From: Geobacter sp.
GTDB taxonomy: Bacteria; Desulfobacterota; Desulfuromonadia; Geobacterales; DSM-12255
Length of the DNA: 64,000 nucleotides
Direction: 5' to 3'
Assembly (NCBI GenBank): GCA_009684525.1
Contig: WKKR01000001.1
Coordinates: 186,001-250,000, forward strand
The notes beneath the pieces were generated by a model. It searched no databases and was not told where the DNA came from. It saw nothing but the letters and a program-made list of their open reading frames with translations. Each line of letters starts with the position of its first letter. Positions within the stretch are counted from its first letter, which is position 1. Below are positions 45,023 through 53,096 of this stretch, piece by piece. The translations under genes and the position numbers were made by a program.

Positions 45023-45046
45023 CAAAAAATGTCACCATCTGTGACG
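45019..45046. promoter_or_regulatory. Candidate PilR binding sites upstream of pilA
   Basis: Half-sites GTGACA, TGTCAC and GTGACG recur every 11 bases, forming two overlapping inverted repeats with 5-base spacers. They start inside the pilR stop region and end about 95 bases before the sigma-54 promoter of pilA, a normal distance for an enhancer. Confidence 0.55.
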
Positions 45047-45140
45047 TTAATTTGAAATTAATAGGTAGCTTGCCAAGAGAGAATTTAAGTATATATTCGT
45101 ATTTAACTGAAATTATTGGTAAATATTATTTTGTTTGACT

Positions 45141-45156
45141 TGGCATGTATTTGGCT
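45141..45156 (+). promoter_or_regulatory. Sigma-54 promoter of pilA
   Basis: TGGCATGTATTTGGCT has GG and GC ten bases apart, with a good -24 half and one changed base in the -12 half. Transcription would begin near 45167, leaving a leader of about 90 bases to the pilA ATG. The 233-base gap is otherwise AT-rich without other features. Confidence 0.75.
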
Positions 45157-45255
45157 TCTAGATCATAAATAGATTCGCTAAAGTCTTCAGGAGCTTGTTC
45201 CGATACATCAAGAAAATTCACTTTAGCAAACAAACCAGCAGAAAGGAGAATCCAG

Positions 45256-45480
45256 ATGTTGAAAAAAATCAGAAACAACAAAGGCTTCACCCTTATCGAG
45301 CTGCTGATCGTCGTGGCGATCATCGGCATCCTGGCGGCCATCGCCATCCCGCAGTTCTCGTCCTATCGTGAGAAGGCTTACCATAGCGCCTCAACCAGTG
45401 ACTTGAAAAACATCAAAACCGGCAATGAGGCGTATATGGCTGATAATCAGGAATATCCTGCAGGCCTGGCTTTCCAATAA
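45256..45480 (+). CDS. pilA: Short type IVa pilin (Geobacter e-pilin type, PilA-N)
   Basis: A 74-residue prepilin. The type III signal is cut between Gly10 and Phe11 (NNKG/FTLIELL), leaving a 64-residue mature protein that is mostly the N-terminal helix. Mature aromatics at positions 1, 24, 27, 32, 50, 57 and 63 closely follow the Geobacter sulfurreducens pattern, associated with conductive pili. Glu5, needed for assembly, is present. The globular head of ordinary pilins is missing and is probably supplied by the next gene product. AAAGGAG precedes the ATG. Confidence 0.96.
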   Translation: MLKKIRNNKGFTLIELLIVVAIIGILAAIAIPQFSSYREKAYHSASTSDLKNIKTGNEAYMADNQEYPAGLAFQ

Positions 45481-45508
45481 GACTTATATAACAGTAAGGG
45501 AGATAACC

Positions 45509-45868
45509 ATGAAAAGAACTCTTATAGCAATTTCGTTGGTTTTAGCTGCTGCCTCTACGTCATTTGCTGCTGCAACTGCTAATATTGTCTGGGCTGATGC
45601 CGGTAAGAATGTAGTAGGCGGAAATGATGCATCTGTAACTACACCAAAGCAAATTGGCAAACTGTCAACTGGGGTCAGTATGGCGTTCAATACTGCAACT
45701 ACTGGTTATGCTTTGATTACACAACACAAAAATGGTGTAAAGGCTTTTGGTACTTCTGCCGATAGTACTGCCATTTATCAGATGCCCGTGACCAAAGAAG
45801 CTACCACCGCAGCTCCAAACGCAACAACTTCTGCAGATTTTTTGACTGGTGATTGGACGTCAATGTAG
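45509..45868 (+). CDS. PilA-C-like secreted pilin partner
   Basis: A 119-residue protein with a signal peptide (MKRTLIAISLVLAAASTSFA) and a Thr/Ala/Ser-rich beta-type mature domain with little charge (WADAGKNVVGGNDASVTTPKQ...). By position and composition it is the homologue of the Geobacter gene immediately after pilA, whose product pairs with the short pilin as the missing C-terminal head in the filament. It starts 28 bases after pilA with GGGAGAT upstream, and a terminator follows. Confidence 0.88.
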   Translation: MKRTLIAISLVLAAASTSFAAATANIVWADAGKNVVGGNDASVTTPKQIGKLSTGVSMAFNTATTGYALITQHKNGVKAFGTSADSTAIYQMPVTKEATTAAPNATTSADFLTGDWTSM

Positions 45869-45887
45869 TGTAGATAATTATTTTCTC

Positions 45888-45919
45888 AAAGCGGGGTGCT
45901 TCGGCATCCCGCTTTTTTT
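45888..45919 (+). terminator. Strong terminator after the pilin pair
   Basis: AAAGCGGGGTGC and GCATCCCGCTTT form a stem (one G-T pair) closed by a TTCG tetraloop and followed by seven T. It ends the pilA transcript. Confidence 0.95.
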
Positions 45920-45932
45920 GTGATAGGTGTCT

Positions 45933-47669
45933 ATGCCGCAGAGACTAAGACCTTCCACATTTATCTTGATGCTCATCTTTGTCGTCCTTGGCGTCTATTA
46001 TCAATCAATTTTTTCACCCATTAACTCTGTTGACGATTCAGGGATGCTGCAGTTTCTTCTGAACAGCGATATATTCACTTTGCAAAACATATTTGTCCCG
46101 GGTGGTTCAGGGAGTTATTATCGTCCCATCTTGCTGTTGTCTTTTATGATGGATAAATTCGTCTGGGGGCTGGAAGAAAGCTTCATGCACCTGGAAAACA
46201 TCATCTTCCATCTTGTCAATACCCTCCTGGTTTATGCTGTTGCCCGTCGGGCCGCTGGTTTCCTGCCTAATACACCACCGGTTGCTCCATTTGTGGCGGC
46301 AATGTTTTTTGCCATCCATCCGCTTAATACCGAGGCGGTAAACTGGATCTCAGGCCGGACTGACCTGCTGGCCGGATTTTTCCTGTTATTAGCAATGTAT
46401 CTGCTTCTAATGCGGCCACTGAGTTTGTTTCAGTCGTTAATATCGTCACTATGTATGTTGCTTGCCTGTCTTGCCAAGGAAACAGCAATCTTTTTTCTTC
46501 CCGCTGCTCTGCTCTTCCCGTTTTTCATTTCTGCAGCCAGAACTGATGCAGCTCCGCTCCGTTCCGTTTTTCGAGGTTACTGGTTCCATTTCATTGTGTT
46601 CTGCTCAGCAGGTGCTATCTATTTTGTCTTTCGTACGCGGGCATTCTCCAAAGGTGATCAAGGTGTTGCCCGGGTGATAACCCACGTTGGCGGATCCGAG
46701 AGTGCCGGTATTTTGATTAATGCAAGGCTGGTTCTAAAGGCAACCGGCTTTTATGCAAAAAAAATCTTGGTCCCTTTTCCCCTTAATTTTGGGATCATTC
46801 ACGTTTCAGATGCCTATCTGCCGCTTGGGCTTCTTGTACTGGCGGGTATCATCTGGCTTATGACCCGGCGAACTTTGCCGGCATTTTTTGTGATATGTGC
46901 GGGGGCTGTCGGCACATCTGCGTTGATGATCCCGTTGCTGCGCCTGACCTGGACTCCGCTGGCCGAGCGCTATATGTATATTCCTTCCGCATTTTTTCTG
47001 GTGGGAGTTACATTGGCGGTATCGCAATGGGAATGGCACCGGAAGTATCAAGTGCATCTGGTCATTGCCGTATCGTGCCTTGTTGCAATTGCACTTTATG
47101 GTACTGCCACTCGCAATCTACTCTGGCAGGATAATCTTGCTCTGTTTCAGGATACTCTAAAGAAATCACCTGGTTTTATCCCTGCGCAAAATGAAATTGC
47201 CAATGCGTTGCATCATAGAGGTAAACAGAAGGAAGCAGCTGCCATCTATAAATCATTCAATGAAACAAATGGCCTTATCAACGCCCAGTACGGGCTGAAA
47301 AACAAGGCGTTTGCATTGATGAACGAAGGTAATTTTACTGAGGCCCATGTTATTTTAAAGCAATTGATGGCTAACCCTGGCAAGCATGAAGTTGCCATAC
47401 TGTTGCAGGTACTGGAACTCAATAAAGTTCAGGTAATGGCGAACAAGGCAACACTCAAAGACGTCTATGCTGAATCAGTTACAACGCTAACACGCCTCAT
47501 TGAGCTTACCGGCGACCCTTTTTATCTCTATCGTCTGGGGATTGTTCATATGCAGGCGGGAGAGAAAAATAGAGCACTAACGGCGTTCAATGCCGTTATT
47601 CAAACCGCCCCTCCTGCTGCCTATTACCGTAAACCGGCCGAAAAGCTGGCGAAAGAACTCGGGAAATGA
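45933..47669 (+). CDS. Membrane glycosyltransferase-like protein with TPR C-terminus
   Basis: A 578-residue protein with about ten membrane helices in the first 400 residues and TPR-like repeats after (about 420-578). The periplasmic loop INSVDDSGMLQFLLNSD and segment AIHPLNTEAVNWISGRTDLLAG (read as HPLNTEAVNWISGRTDLL) match the GT-C family related to TMTC and bacterial O-mannosyltransferases. It likely transfers sugars to exported proteins; the neighbouring pilin is a plausible target. ATG at 45933 or GTG two codons earlier. The next 210 bases hold no clear feature. Confidence 0.85.
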   Translation: MPQRLRPSTFILMLIFVVLGVYYQSIFSPINSVDDSGMLQFLLNSDIFTLQNIFVPGGSGSYYRPILLLSFMMDKFVWGLEESFMHLENIIFHLVNTLLVYAVARRAAGFLPNTPPVAPFVAAMFFAIHPLNTEAVNWISGRTDLLAGFFLLLAMYLLLMRPLSLFQSLISSLCMLLACLAKETAIFFLPAALLFPFFISAARTDAAPLRSVFRGYWFHFIVFCSAGAIYFVFRTRAFSKGDQGVARVITHVGGSESAGILINARLVLKATGFYAKKILVPFPLNFGIIHVSDAYLPLGLLVLAGIIWLMTRRTLPAFFVICAGAVGTSALMIPLLRLTWTPLAERYMYIPSAFFLVGVTLAVSQWEWHRKYQVHLVIAVSCLVAIALYGTATRNLLWQDNLALFQDTLKKSPGFIPAQNEIANALHHRGKQKEAAAIYKSFNETNGLINAQYGLKNKAFALMNEGNFTEAHVILKQLMANPGKHEVAILLQVLELNKVQVMANKATLKDVYAESVTTLTRLIELTGDPFYLYRLGIVHMQAGEKNRALTAFNAVIQTAPPAAYYRKPAEKLAKELGK

Positions 47670-47879
47670 AGGTGTTTGCGCCAAGCCCGTTAGTGGACTA
47701 TGATACATGATAACCCTACGCCTCAACATGCAAATCCGTTTTATCATCGAGATCCCTTTGACCGCTTGCTTATTGGTCAGGCATTTCGGATAATCAGACG
47801 ATTGTAACGGCAGACAGAGTGCAGATGATCTGGTAGTACGCGACATGTCAGCTTGAGAATAGCCGGAGGTTGTTGAAAC

Positions 47880-48671
47880 ATGAGATCAATCATTCTTATC
47901 ACTCTGAAAGGGATCTTTCGCGACCGCGTATTTCAGGGGATTATGGTGACAGCATGTGCATTCCTGCTGATCCCCGGCATCGCTGCACTCTCCATGCGCC
48001 AAGTGACGGAACTTTCCTTGACCCTGTCATTATCCCTGCTTTCATTCATCCTGTTGCTGTTGGCAGTGTTTCTGGGTGGTACGTCACTCTGGAAGGATAT
48101 TGAAAGGCGCTATACCTTCAGTGTACTGGGTCTGCCGCTCTCGCGACAGGGGTATCTGCTGGGGCGCTTTGGCGGCACGGCTCTCTTTGTGCTTCTGGCG
48201 GCAGTTGTTATGGGAATCGCAGCTTGTGCGGTGGTTGGTTTTACATCTGCACTCCATCCGCCTGACAGGCCAATCGTCTGGGGCACTATGGGCCTCTGCA
48301 TTCTGTTTGATGCCTTGAAATTCATCCTGCTGATTGCGGTGGCCTTTCTTTTTTCCACAGTCAGTACCTCCTTCTTTCTGCCGGTTTTCGGCACGATCGC
48401 CACGTTTCTGGCCGGTGGTGTCACGCAACAGGTCTATGAGTACATCAACTCACCCACTTCAAAAACCCTGTCGCCCACAGTTAAGCGGATTGCCTCTGGT
48501 CTGTATTACATTCTTCCCAATTTCAGTGCCTTTGATTTGAAGGTAAATGCGATTTACGGTCTCCCGGTTCCGGTTGACGGACTGTTGTTGACAATGGCCT
48601 ATTTTGTTGTCTATGTGGGGATTCTGCTTTCTCTTTCCGCTGTCATTTTCCTGCGGCGTGAAATGAGGTAG
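47880..48671 (+). CDS. ABC-2 type transporter permease
   Basis: A 263-residue inner-membrane protein with six predicted helices and the ABC-2 family segment ERRYTFSVLGLPLSRQGYLLGRFGG (about residues 75-100). It works with the ATPase gene two positions downstream. GGAGG precedes the ATG. No substrate-binding protein is present, so export or membrane-lipid movement is likely. In Geobacter this set commonly follows pilA. Confidence 0.82.
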   Translation: MRSIILITLKGIFRDRVFQGIMVTACAFLLIPGIAALSMRQVTELSLTLSLSLLSFILLLLAVFLGGTSLWKDIERRYTFSVLGLPLSRQGYLLGRFGGTALFVLLAAVVMGIAACAVVGFTSALHPPDRPIVWGTMGLCILFDALKFILLIAVAFLFSTVSTSFFLPVFGTIATFLAGGVTQQVYEYINSPTSKTLSPTVKRIASGLYYILPNFSAFDLKVNAIYGLPVPVDGLLLTMAYFVVYVGILLSLSAVIFLRREMR

Positions 48672-48674
48672 CCG

Positions 48675-49565
48675 ATGCTCAAAACAGCCTCCATTGCCTT
48701 TGTCTGTATGCTTTTGTACGGCATTTTGGCCATTCCGCTCACAACGTATATGCATAACAAGCCGTTCGTGGAAAAGCTGGGCTATGTTCCTTCAGTTACG
48801 GCGCTCAAGTCAGTCGCAGCGGATCATAAAGAACTGGTGGCTGCTTCGCTTGTGCTGAAGGTTTTGATCTACTTCGGCGGGCTTATAGAAAAAGCTGATA
48901 ACCAACTGGAAATTCCGCCGGACTACATGTCCATGTCCCGGTTGTTGCATGGCGCTGTCAAGCTTGATCCCTACAACATGGACGCTTACTATTTTGCACA
49001 GGGTTTTCTGACCTGGGATGTCAGGCAGATTAAGTTGGCAAACGATCTTCTGGACTATGGCATGAAGTACCGCACCTGGGACTGGTATCTCCCCTTTTTC
49101 GCCGGGTTCAATAATGCTTTTTTTCTGAAAGACTATGCTGCGGCTGCCAGGTATTATCAGCGCGCCGGCGAACTCTCCGGATCCGATCTGTCCAGGCTTC
49201 TGGCCGGGCGCTATATGCAGGAATCTGGGCAGACTGAGCTGGCCATAAGCTATCTGTCGGCTCTGCTGAAGGGTGAGACCAATCCTGCACTGAAAAAGAA
49301 TTATCAGCTCCGGTTGACAGCTTTTCGTGAGGCGCGTCGCATTGAAGTGGCCAGGGAGCGATACCGGGAAACGCGGGGTGTAATGCCGGCAAAGGTTGAA
49401 CAGCTGGTTTCCGGAGGGTTTCTCTCTCCCCCTCCAAGAGACCCTTACGGCGGGCAGTTTTACCTGGAAGCGGACGGTAAAGTCGCAACAACCAGTAAGT
49501 ACGCTTTTGCCGGGGTGAAGAAAAATAGCACAGAAACAGCGGGAGAGCCTGATGAACGCCATTGA
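48675..49565 (+). CDS. TPR-like membrane-anchored protein inserted in the ABC operon
   Basis: A 296-residue protein with an N-terminal membrane anchor (residues 4-26), then TPR-like helices (about 90-225) and a C-terminal segment resembling a pilin-type or DUF-like strand pair (RDPYGGQFYLEADGKVATTSKYAF). It lies between the permease (3 bases away) and the ATPase (overlapping by 14 bases), so it is probably a periplasmic accessory of this transporter. Family not recognised with certainty. Confidence 0.75.
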   Translation: MLKTASIAFVCMLLYGILAIPLTTYMHNKPFVEKLGYVPSVTALKSVAADHKELVAASLVLKVLIYFGGLIEKADNQLEIPPDYMSMSRLLHGAVKLDPYNMDAYYFAQGFLTWDVRQIKLANDLLDYGMKYRTWDWYLPFFAGFNNAFFLKDYAAAARYYQRAGELSGSDLSRLLAGRYMQESGQTELAISYLSALLKGETNPALKKNYQLRLTAFREARRIEVARERYRETRGVMPAKVEQLVSGGFLSPPPRDPYGGQFYLEADGKVATTSKYAFAGVKKNSTETAGEPDERH

Positions 49566-50463
49566 GATATCCGGTCTTTACAAGCAGTTTACCGGGAAGC
49601 GGATGACAAAGGTCGATGCACTGAAAGGTCTTGATCTTGAGATTGCCAAGGGAGAAGTTTTCGGTTTTTTAGGACCAAATGGCGCCGGTAAGAGTACTAC
49701 AATCAAGCTGGTTATGGGGTTGTTGCGGCCGACCGCCGGGTCAGCCCAAATTATGGGCATTGACGTATCTCGGTCCGATTCCCGCATCCAGGTCGGATAT
49801 CTGCCCGAAAACCCGGCATTTTATGACTACCTGAGTGCAGATGAGTATCTATCTTTTGTCGGATCACAATTCAAAATGGATGAGAAGTTATTACGCCGTC
49901 GCTCCGAGGATGTCCTGAAACGTCTTGACCTGTGGGAAGCCCGCAAACGGCCGATGCGGGGGTACAGCAAGGGGATGGTGCAGCGGGTTGGGCTTGCCCA
50001 GGTGCTTATCCACGATCCGGAGGTCTATATCCTTGACGAGCCGATGAGCGGCCTGGACCCGCTCGGAAGGGCCCTGGTCAAGGATATCATCCTTGACCTT
50101 AAAAGGCAGGGCAAGTGTGTCTTCTTCAGTACCCATATCACCGATGATGTGGAGAAGGTCTGCGACAGGGTCGGTATTGTCGTCAAAGGTTCACTCGTGG
50201 CACTTGATACGGTAGAGAATGTTCTCAGGCGCGGAGTGGAGGGGTATCTCGTTCAGATTTCTGTAAGAGATGCTGAGAACCGTTCCGTTGAAGGTTTTGA
50301 GCCCATTCGGGAGCACGAGACAACCTTGGAATATTATGTCCAAAAGGAGGATTTCAACCGGTTCATGACGCAGGTGTCGAAACGTGGCTTTGAGGTTACT
50401 CTAGTCGAAACAAGGCGTAAAGATCTTGAAGATTTTTTCCTGTCTTTGGTGCAGGGATCTTGA
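49552..50463 (+). CDS. ABC transporter ATPase
   Basis: A 303-residue nucleotide-binding subunit with Walker A GPNGAGKST (about 41-49), Q-loop, signature YSKGMVQRVGLAQ (about 138-150), Walker B VYILDEPMSG and H-switch STHITDD, then an 80-residue C-terminal extension. It pairs with the ABC-2 permease of the same operon. It overlaps both neighbours, showing tight coupling. Confidence 0.93.
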   Translation: MNAIEISGLYKQFTGKRMTKVDALKGLDLEIAKGEVFGFLGPNGAGKSTTIKLVMGLLRPTAGSAQIMGIDVSRSDSRIQVGYLPENPAFYDYLSADEYLSFVGSQFKMDEKLLRRRSEDVLKRLDLWEARKRPMRGYSKGMVQRVGLAQVLIHDPEVYILDEPMSGLDPLGRALVKDIILDLKRQGKCVFFSTHITDDVEKVCDRVGIVVKGSLVALDTVENVLRRGVEGYLVQISVRDAENRSVEGFEPIREHETTLEYYVQKEDFNRFMTQVSKRGFEVTLVETRRKDLEDFFLSLVQGS

Positions 50464-51314
50464 TGCGGTTGATCACTGTGGTAGTACAACTTCTTAGGGT
50501 TCCCCAATGGCTCAAGAACCTGATGTTGTTTTTCCCCCCCTTCCTGGGCGGAACCTTAGTTGACTATCACGTTCTGCTGAAAGGAACTGTCCCTTTTGCT
50601 GCATTCTGTCTCGGTTCCAGTGCCGGGTATATTTTCAACGATATCCGGGATATGGAAAGCGATGCCATGCACCCTCGAAAAAGTCGTCGACCGATCGCCT
50701 CGGGGAGGGTTACCGCATTGTCTGCCTGGTGTTTGTGCGCTGGGCTTCTTTTGATTGCGGTTTTTCTGTCATTTCAGGTTTCAACCCGTTTTCCGCTTTA
50801 TCTTATACTTTATCTCCTGATCACTGTTGCGTACACGCATCTGTTCAGGGATGTTGCCGTGATCGACCTCCTCTGCATTTCGAGCGGTTTTGTGGTTAGA
50901 CTTCTTGCTGGAGGAGATGCATTCGGCATAGCGGTTTCAGATTGGCTACTCCTTACTGTTTTTCTGCTGGCGGTGTTTCTCAGTACGGGAAAACGTCTGA
51001 GTGAAAAACTCTCTTTGGGCGATTCGGCAGGAGAGCACAGAAAATCACTTTCCACCTATCCCGATGGGTTCCTTGACGGCACCATGTATATGACCGGCGG
51101 TGCCGTTCTCGTAACCTATACCATGTATGTGATAGTCAGGAGTTTTATGGTGTATACCGTCCCTCTCTGCTGTTTCGGATTGCTTCGATACATTTATCGG
51201 GTCAAGAGTGGCAAAGGCGGAGACCCGACTGATTCTCTTCTGCATGATGCGCCGCTGCTGGTGATAAGTGTAGCCTGGGCAATCATGGTCGCTTGGGGAA
51301 TATATGGCAAATAA
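50463..51314 (+). CDS. UbiA-family prenyltransferase, decaprenyl-phosphate phosphoribosyltransferase-like
   Basis: A 283-residue protein with seven to nine membrane helices. The first Asp-rich motif NDIRDMESDAMHPRKSRRPI (about 59-78) and the start QWLKNLMLFFPPFLGG match the UbiA subgroup that transfers phosphoribose to polyprenyl phosphate (as in mycobacterial arabinan synthesis). The second motif around FRDVAVIDL is less canonical. It would supply a lipid-linked pentose for envelope glycans. ATG overlaps the ATPase stop. It opens the polysaccharide part of the region. Confidence 0.85.
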   Translation: MRLITVVVQLLRVPQWLKNLMLFFPPFLGGTLVDYHVLLKGTVPFAAFCLGSSAGYIFNDIRDMESDAMHPRKSRRPIASGRVTALSAWCLCAGLLLIAVFLSFQVSTRFPLYLILYLLITVAYTHLFRDVAVIDLLCISSGFVVRLLAGGDAFGIAVSDWLLLTVFLLAVFLSTGKRLSEKLSLGDSAGEHRKSLSTYPDGFLDGTMYMTGGAVLVTYTMYVIVRSFMVYTVPLCCFGLLRYIYRVKSGKGGDPTDSLLHDAPLLVISVAWAIMVAWGIYGK

Positions 51315-52221
51315 CGGGTTCAGGGCCACTGTGCTTCAGGGATTGTATCGGGTCTTTCCGTTCAACCTTTCTGGTGACTGTGTTGTGAATCTTGCCAGTG
51401 ATGGGATAAGAATTTCGTGTGTCATAAACTTTTATGGTCGTCTCGACCTGCTTTCCGGCATCCTTCACTCCCTTGCAGACCAGACCATGCCAATCGACCG
51501 CTTTGAGGTCGTGCTTGTCGAAGACCGAGGCGGGACCGAGGATGGGAAGAGATGCGCAGAAAGCTTCTCATCTGTCCTTCAGATGCGATACATCCCTCTA
51601 GACGGGAATTTCGGGAAAATGGGATATTCACGCAACACGGGGTTGGCAGGTAGTCGTGGGGAAATCGTCTTGTTTCTGGATGACGATACCGTGATTTTAC
51701 AAAAGGATTTTCTGGAAAGTCTTGACAGGATATTTTTGTCTAATCCCGCCGTGGATGCGGTTGCCCCCTGGGGAAGAGCTAGTTATGCCCTGCTTGTTGA
51801 CCGATATGACTATCACGATCCCTTTTTTATGACCAGCAGGTGTACTGCTTACCGGAGATCTGTTCTTGCCAGCTTGGGGGGATTCGTGTCGGATTTTGTC
51901 GGCCAGGAGGATGTGGAGTTCGTCACCCGGTTCACCATTGCGGGGAAGTCGGCCATGAACTGTGGCGAACTCGCCTACTTTCATCCGCCGATGCTGGTGC
52001 CAAACTTGAGAAAGCCGAAGGCAGTCGGGTACTCATTTTACGGGCTAAAGCATCGTTATCCCTTTGCAATATGGGTATTGTTGCTTGCAAACTGTGCCAG
52101 ACATGCTCCGTTATTGCTTCTTCCGATTCGCCGCTTTCGTGAGCAAGGGAGGTTTGGATTTGGTTTTCTTTGTGGAGTCATTGAAGGGGTGCGCGGTGGG
52201 GAAGCGCAATACTATTCATGA
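51304..52221 (+). CDS. Family 2 glycosyltransferase
   Basis: A 305-residue GT-A enzyme: nucleotide-sugar site ISCVINFYGRLDLLSGIL (about 38-55), metal-binding LFLDDDTV (about 120), and an acceptor-side segment GQEDVEFVTRFT with the ED motif. It overlaps the UbiA-like gene by 11 bases. Donor and acceptor sugars cannot be told. Confidence 0.85.
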   Translation: MANNGFRATVLQGLYRVFPFNLSGDCVVNLASDGIRISCVINFYGRLDLLSGILHSLADQTMPIDRFEVVLVEDRGGTEDGKRCAESFSSVLQMRYIPLDGNFGKMGYSRNTGLAGSRGEIVLFLDDDTVILQKDFLESLDRIFLSNPAVDAVAPWGRASYALLVDRYDYHDPFFMTSRCTAYRRSVLASLGGFVSDFVGQEDVEFVTRFTIAGKSAMNCGELAYFHPPMLVPNLRKPKAVGYSFYGLKHRYPFAIWVLLLANCARHAPLLLLPIRRFREQGRFGFGFLCGVIEGVRGGEAQYYS

Positions 52222-52240
52222 AATCTAACAGGTGTTTTCT

Positions 52241-53092
52241 ATGAGTAAACCGAAGATCACGATATATACTCCTGATTCCTCTCTCGCCAATCCTTTAAAG
52301 ATGCTACGGGAGATGTTTTCTGATCTGGTCAGGGGGCGGGAACTTGCATGGCGTCTGGCGGTGCGCGATATACGCGCCCAGTATCGCCAAGCCATTCTCG
52401 GAATACTTTGGGCTTTTATCCTGCCGCTGGCCAATACACTCGCTTGGCTTTTTATCAGCTATTCTGGCATTGTTGTCGTTGCAGACACCTCTTTGCCATA
52501 TCCTGTCTACGTTTTTTCTGGCACCATGCTATGGGCAATTTTCATGGATGCCTTGAACGCTCCGTTACAGCAGGTAGAAGGGGCAAAAAACATGCTGGCC
52601 AAACTCAACTTTCCGCGTGAGGCATTGATTCTGTCTGGCATTTACCAGACGCTTTTCAATGCCGCCATAAAAATTATTCTGCTGCTGGCGGTAGTGATAA
52701 TTCTTGGTGTATCACCGGGGTGGGGGGGGCTACTGTTTCCTTTCGGGCTTCTTTCATTAATCATGGTTGGTACTGCTATAGGATTGCTCATTACGCCTGT
52801 CGGTTTGCTCTATACTGATGTTGGCCGCGCATTGCCTTTATTGATGCAGTTTCTTATGTATGCTACACCGGTGGTTTTTCCTGTGCCCAAAATAGGGTGG
52901 GCAGCCACTCTATTTACCCTCAATCCTTTGACTCCCCTTATTCTGACATGCCGTGATTGGCTTACAGGGACATCACCCGAATACTTGGGAGCCTTTCTGT
53001 TGGTCAATGCCGTCACTATTGCAGTGCTATTTCTGGTATGGATGGTGTACCGGCTCGCCATGCCAATTCTCATCGAACGGATGAGCGCCTGA
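52241..53092 (+). CDS. wzm: Wzm-like ABC polysaccharide export permease
   Basis: A 283-residue ABC-2 permease with six helices. The start matches Wzm/KpsM proteins: LVRGRELAWRLAVRDIRAQYRQAILGILWAFILPL, read as WRLAVRDIRAQYRQAILG plus the first helix. With the ATPase 5 bases downstream it forms an exporter of lipid-linked O-antigen or capsule. ATG at 52241 preferred over a GTG nine bases earlier. Confidence 0.9.
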   Translation: MSKPKITIYTPDSSLANPLKMLREMFSDLVRGRELAWRLAVRDIRAQYRQAILGILWAFILPLANTLAWLFISYSGIVVVADTSLPYPVYVFSGTMLWAIFMDALNAPLQQVEGAKNMLAKLNFPREALILSGIYQTLFNAAIKIILLLAVVIILGVSPGWGGLLFPFGLLSLIMVGTAIGLLITPVGLLYTDVGRALPLLMQFLMYATPVVFPVPKIGWAATLFTLNPLTPLILTCRDWLTGTSPEYLGAFLLVNAVTIAVLFLVWMVYRLAMPILIERMSA

Positions 53093-53096
53093 TACC

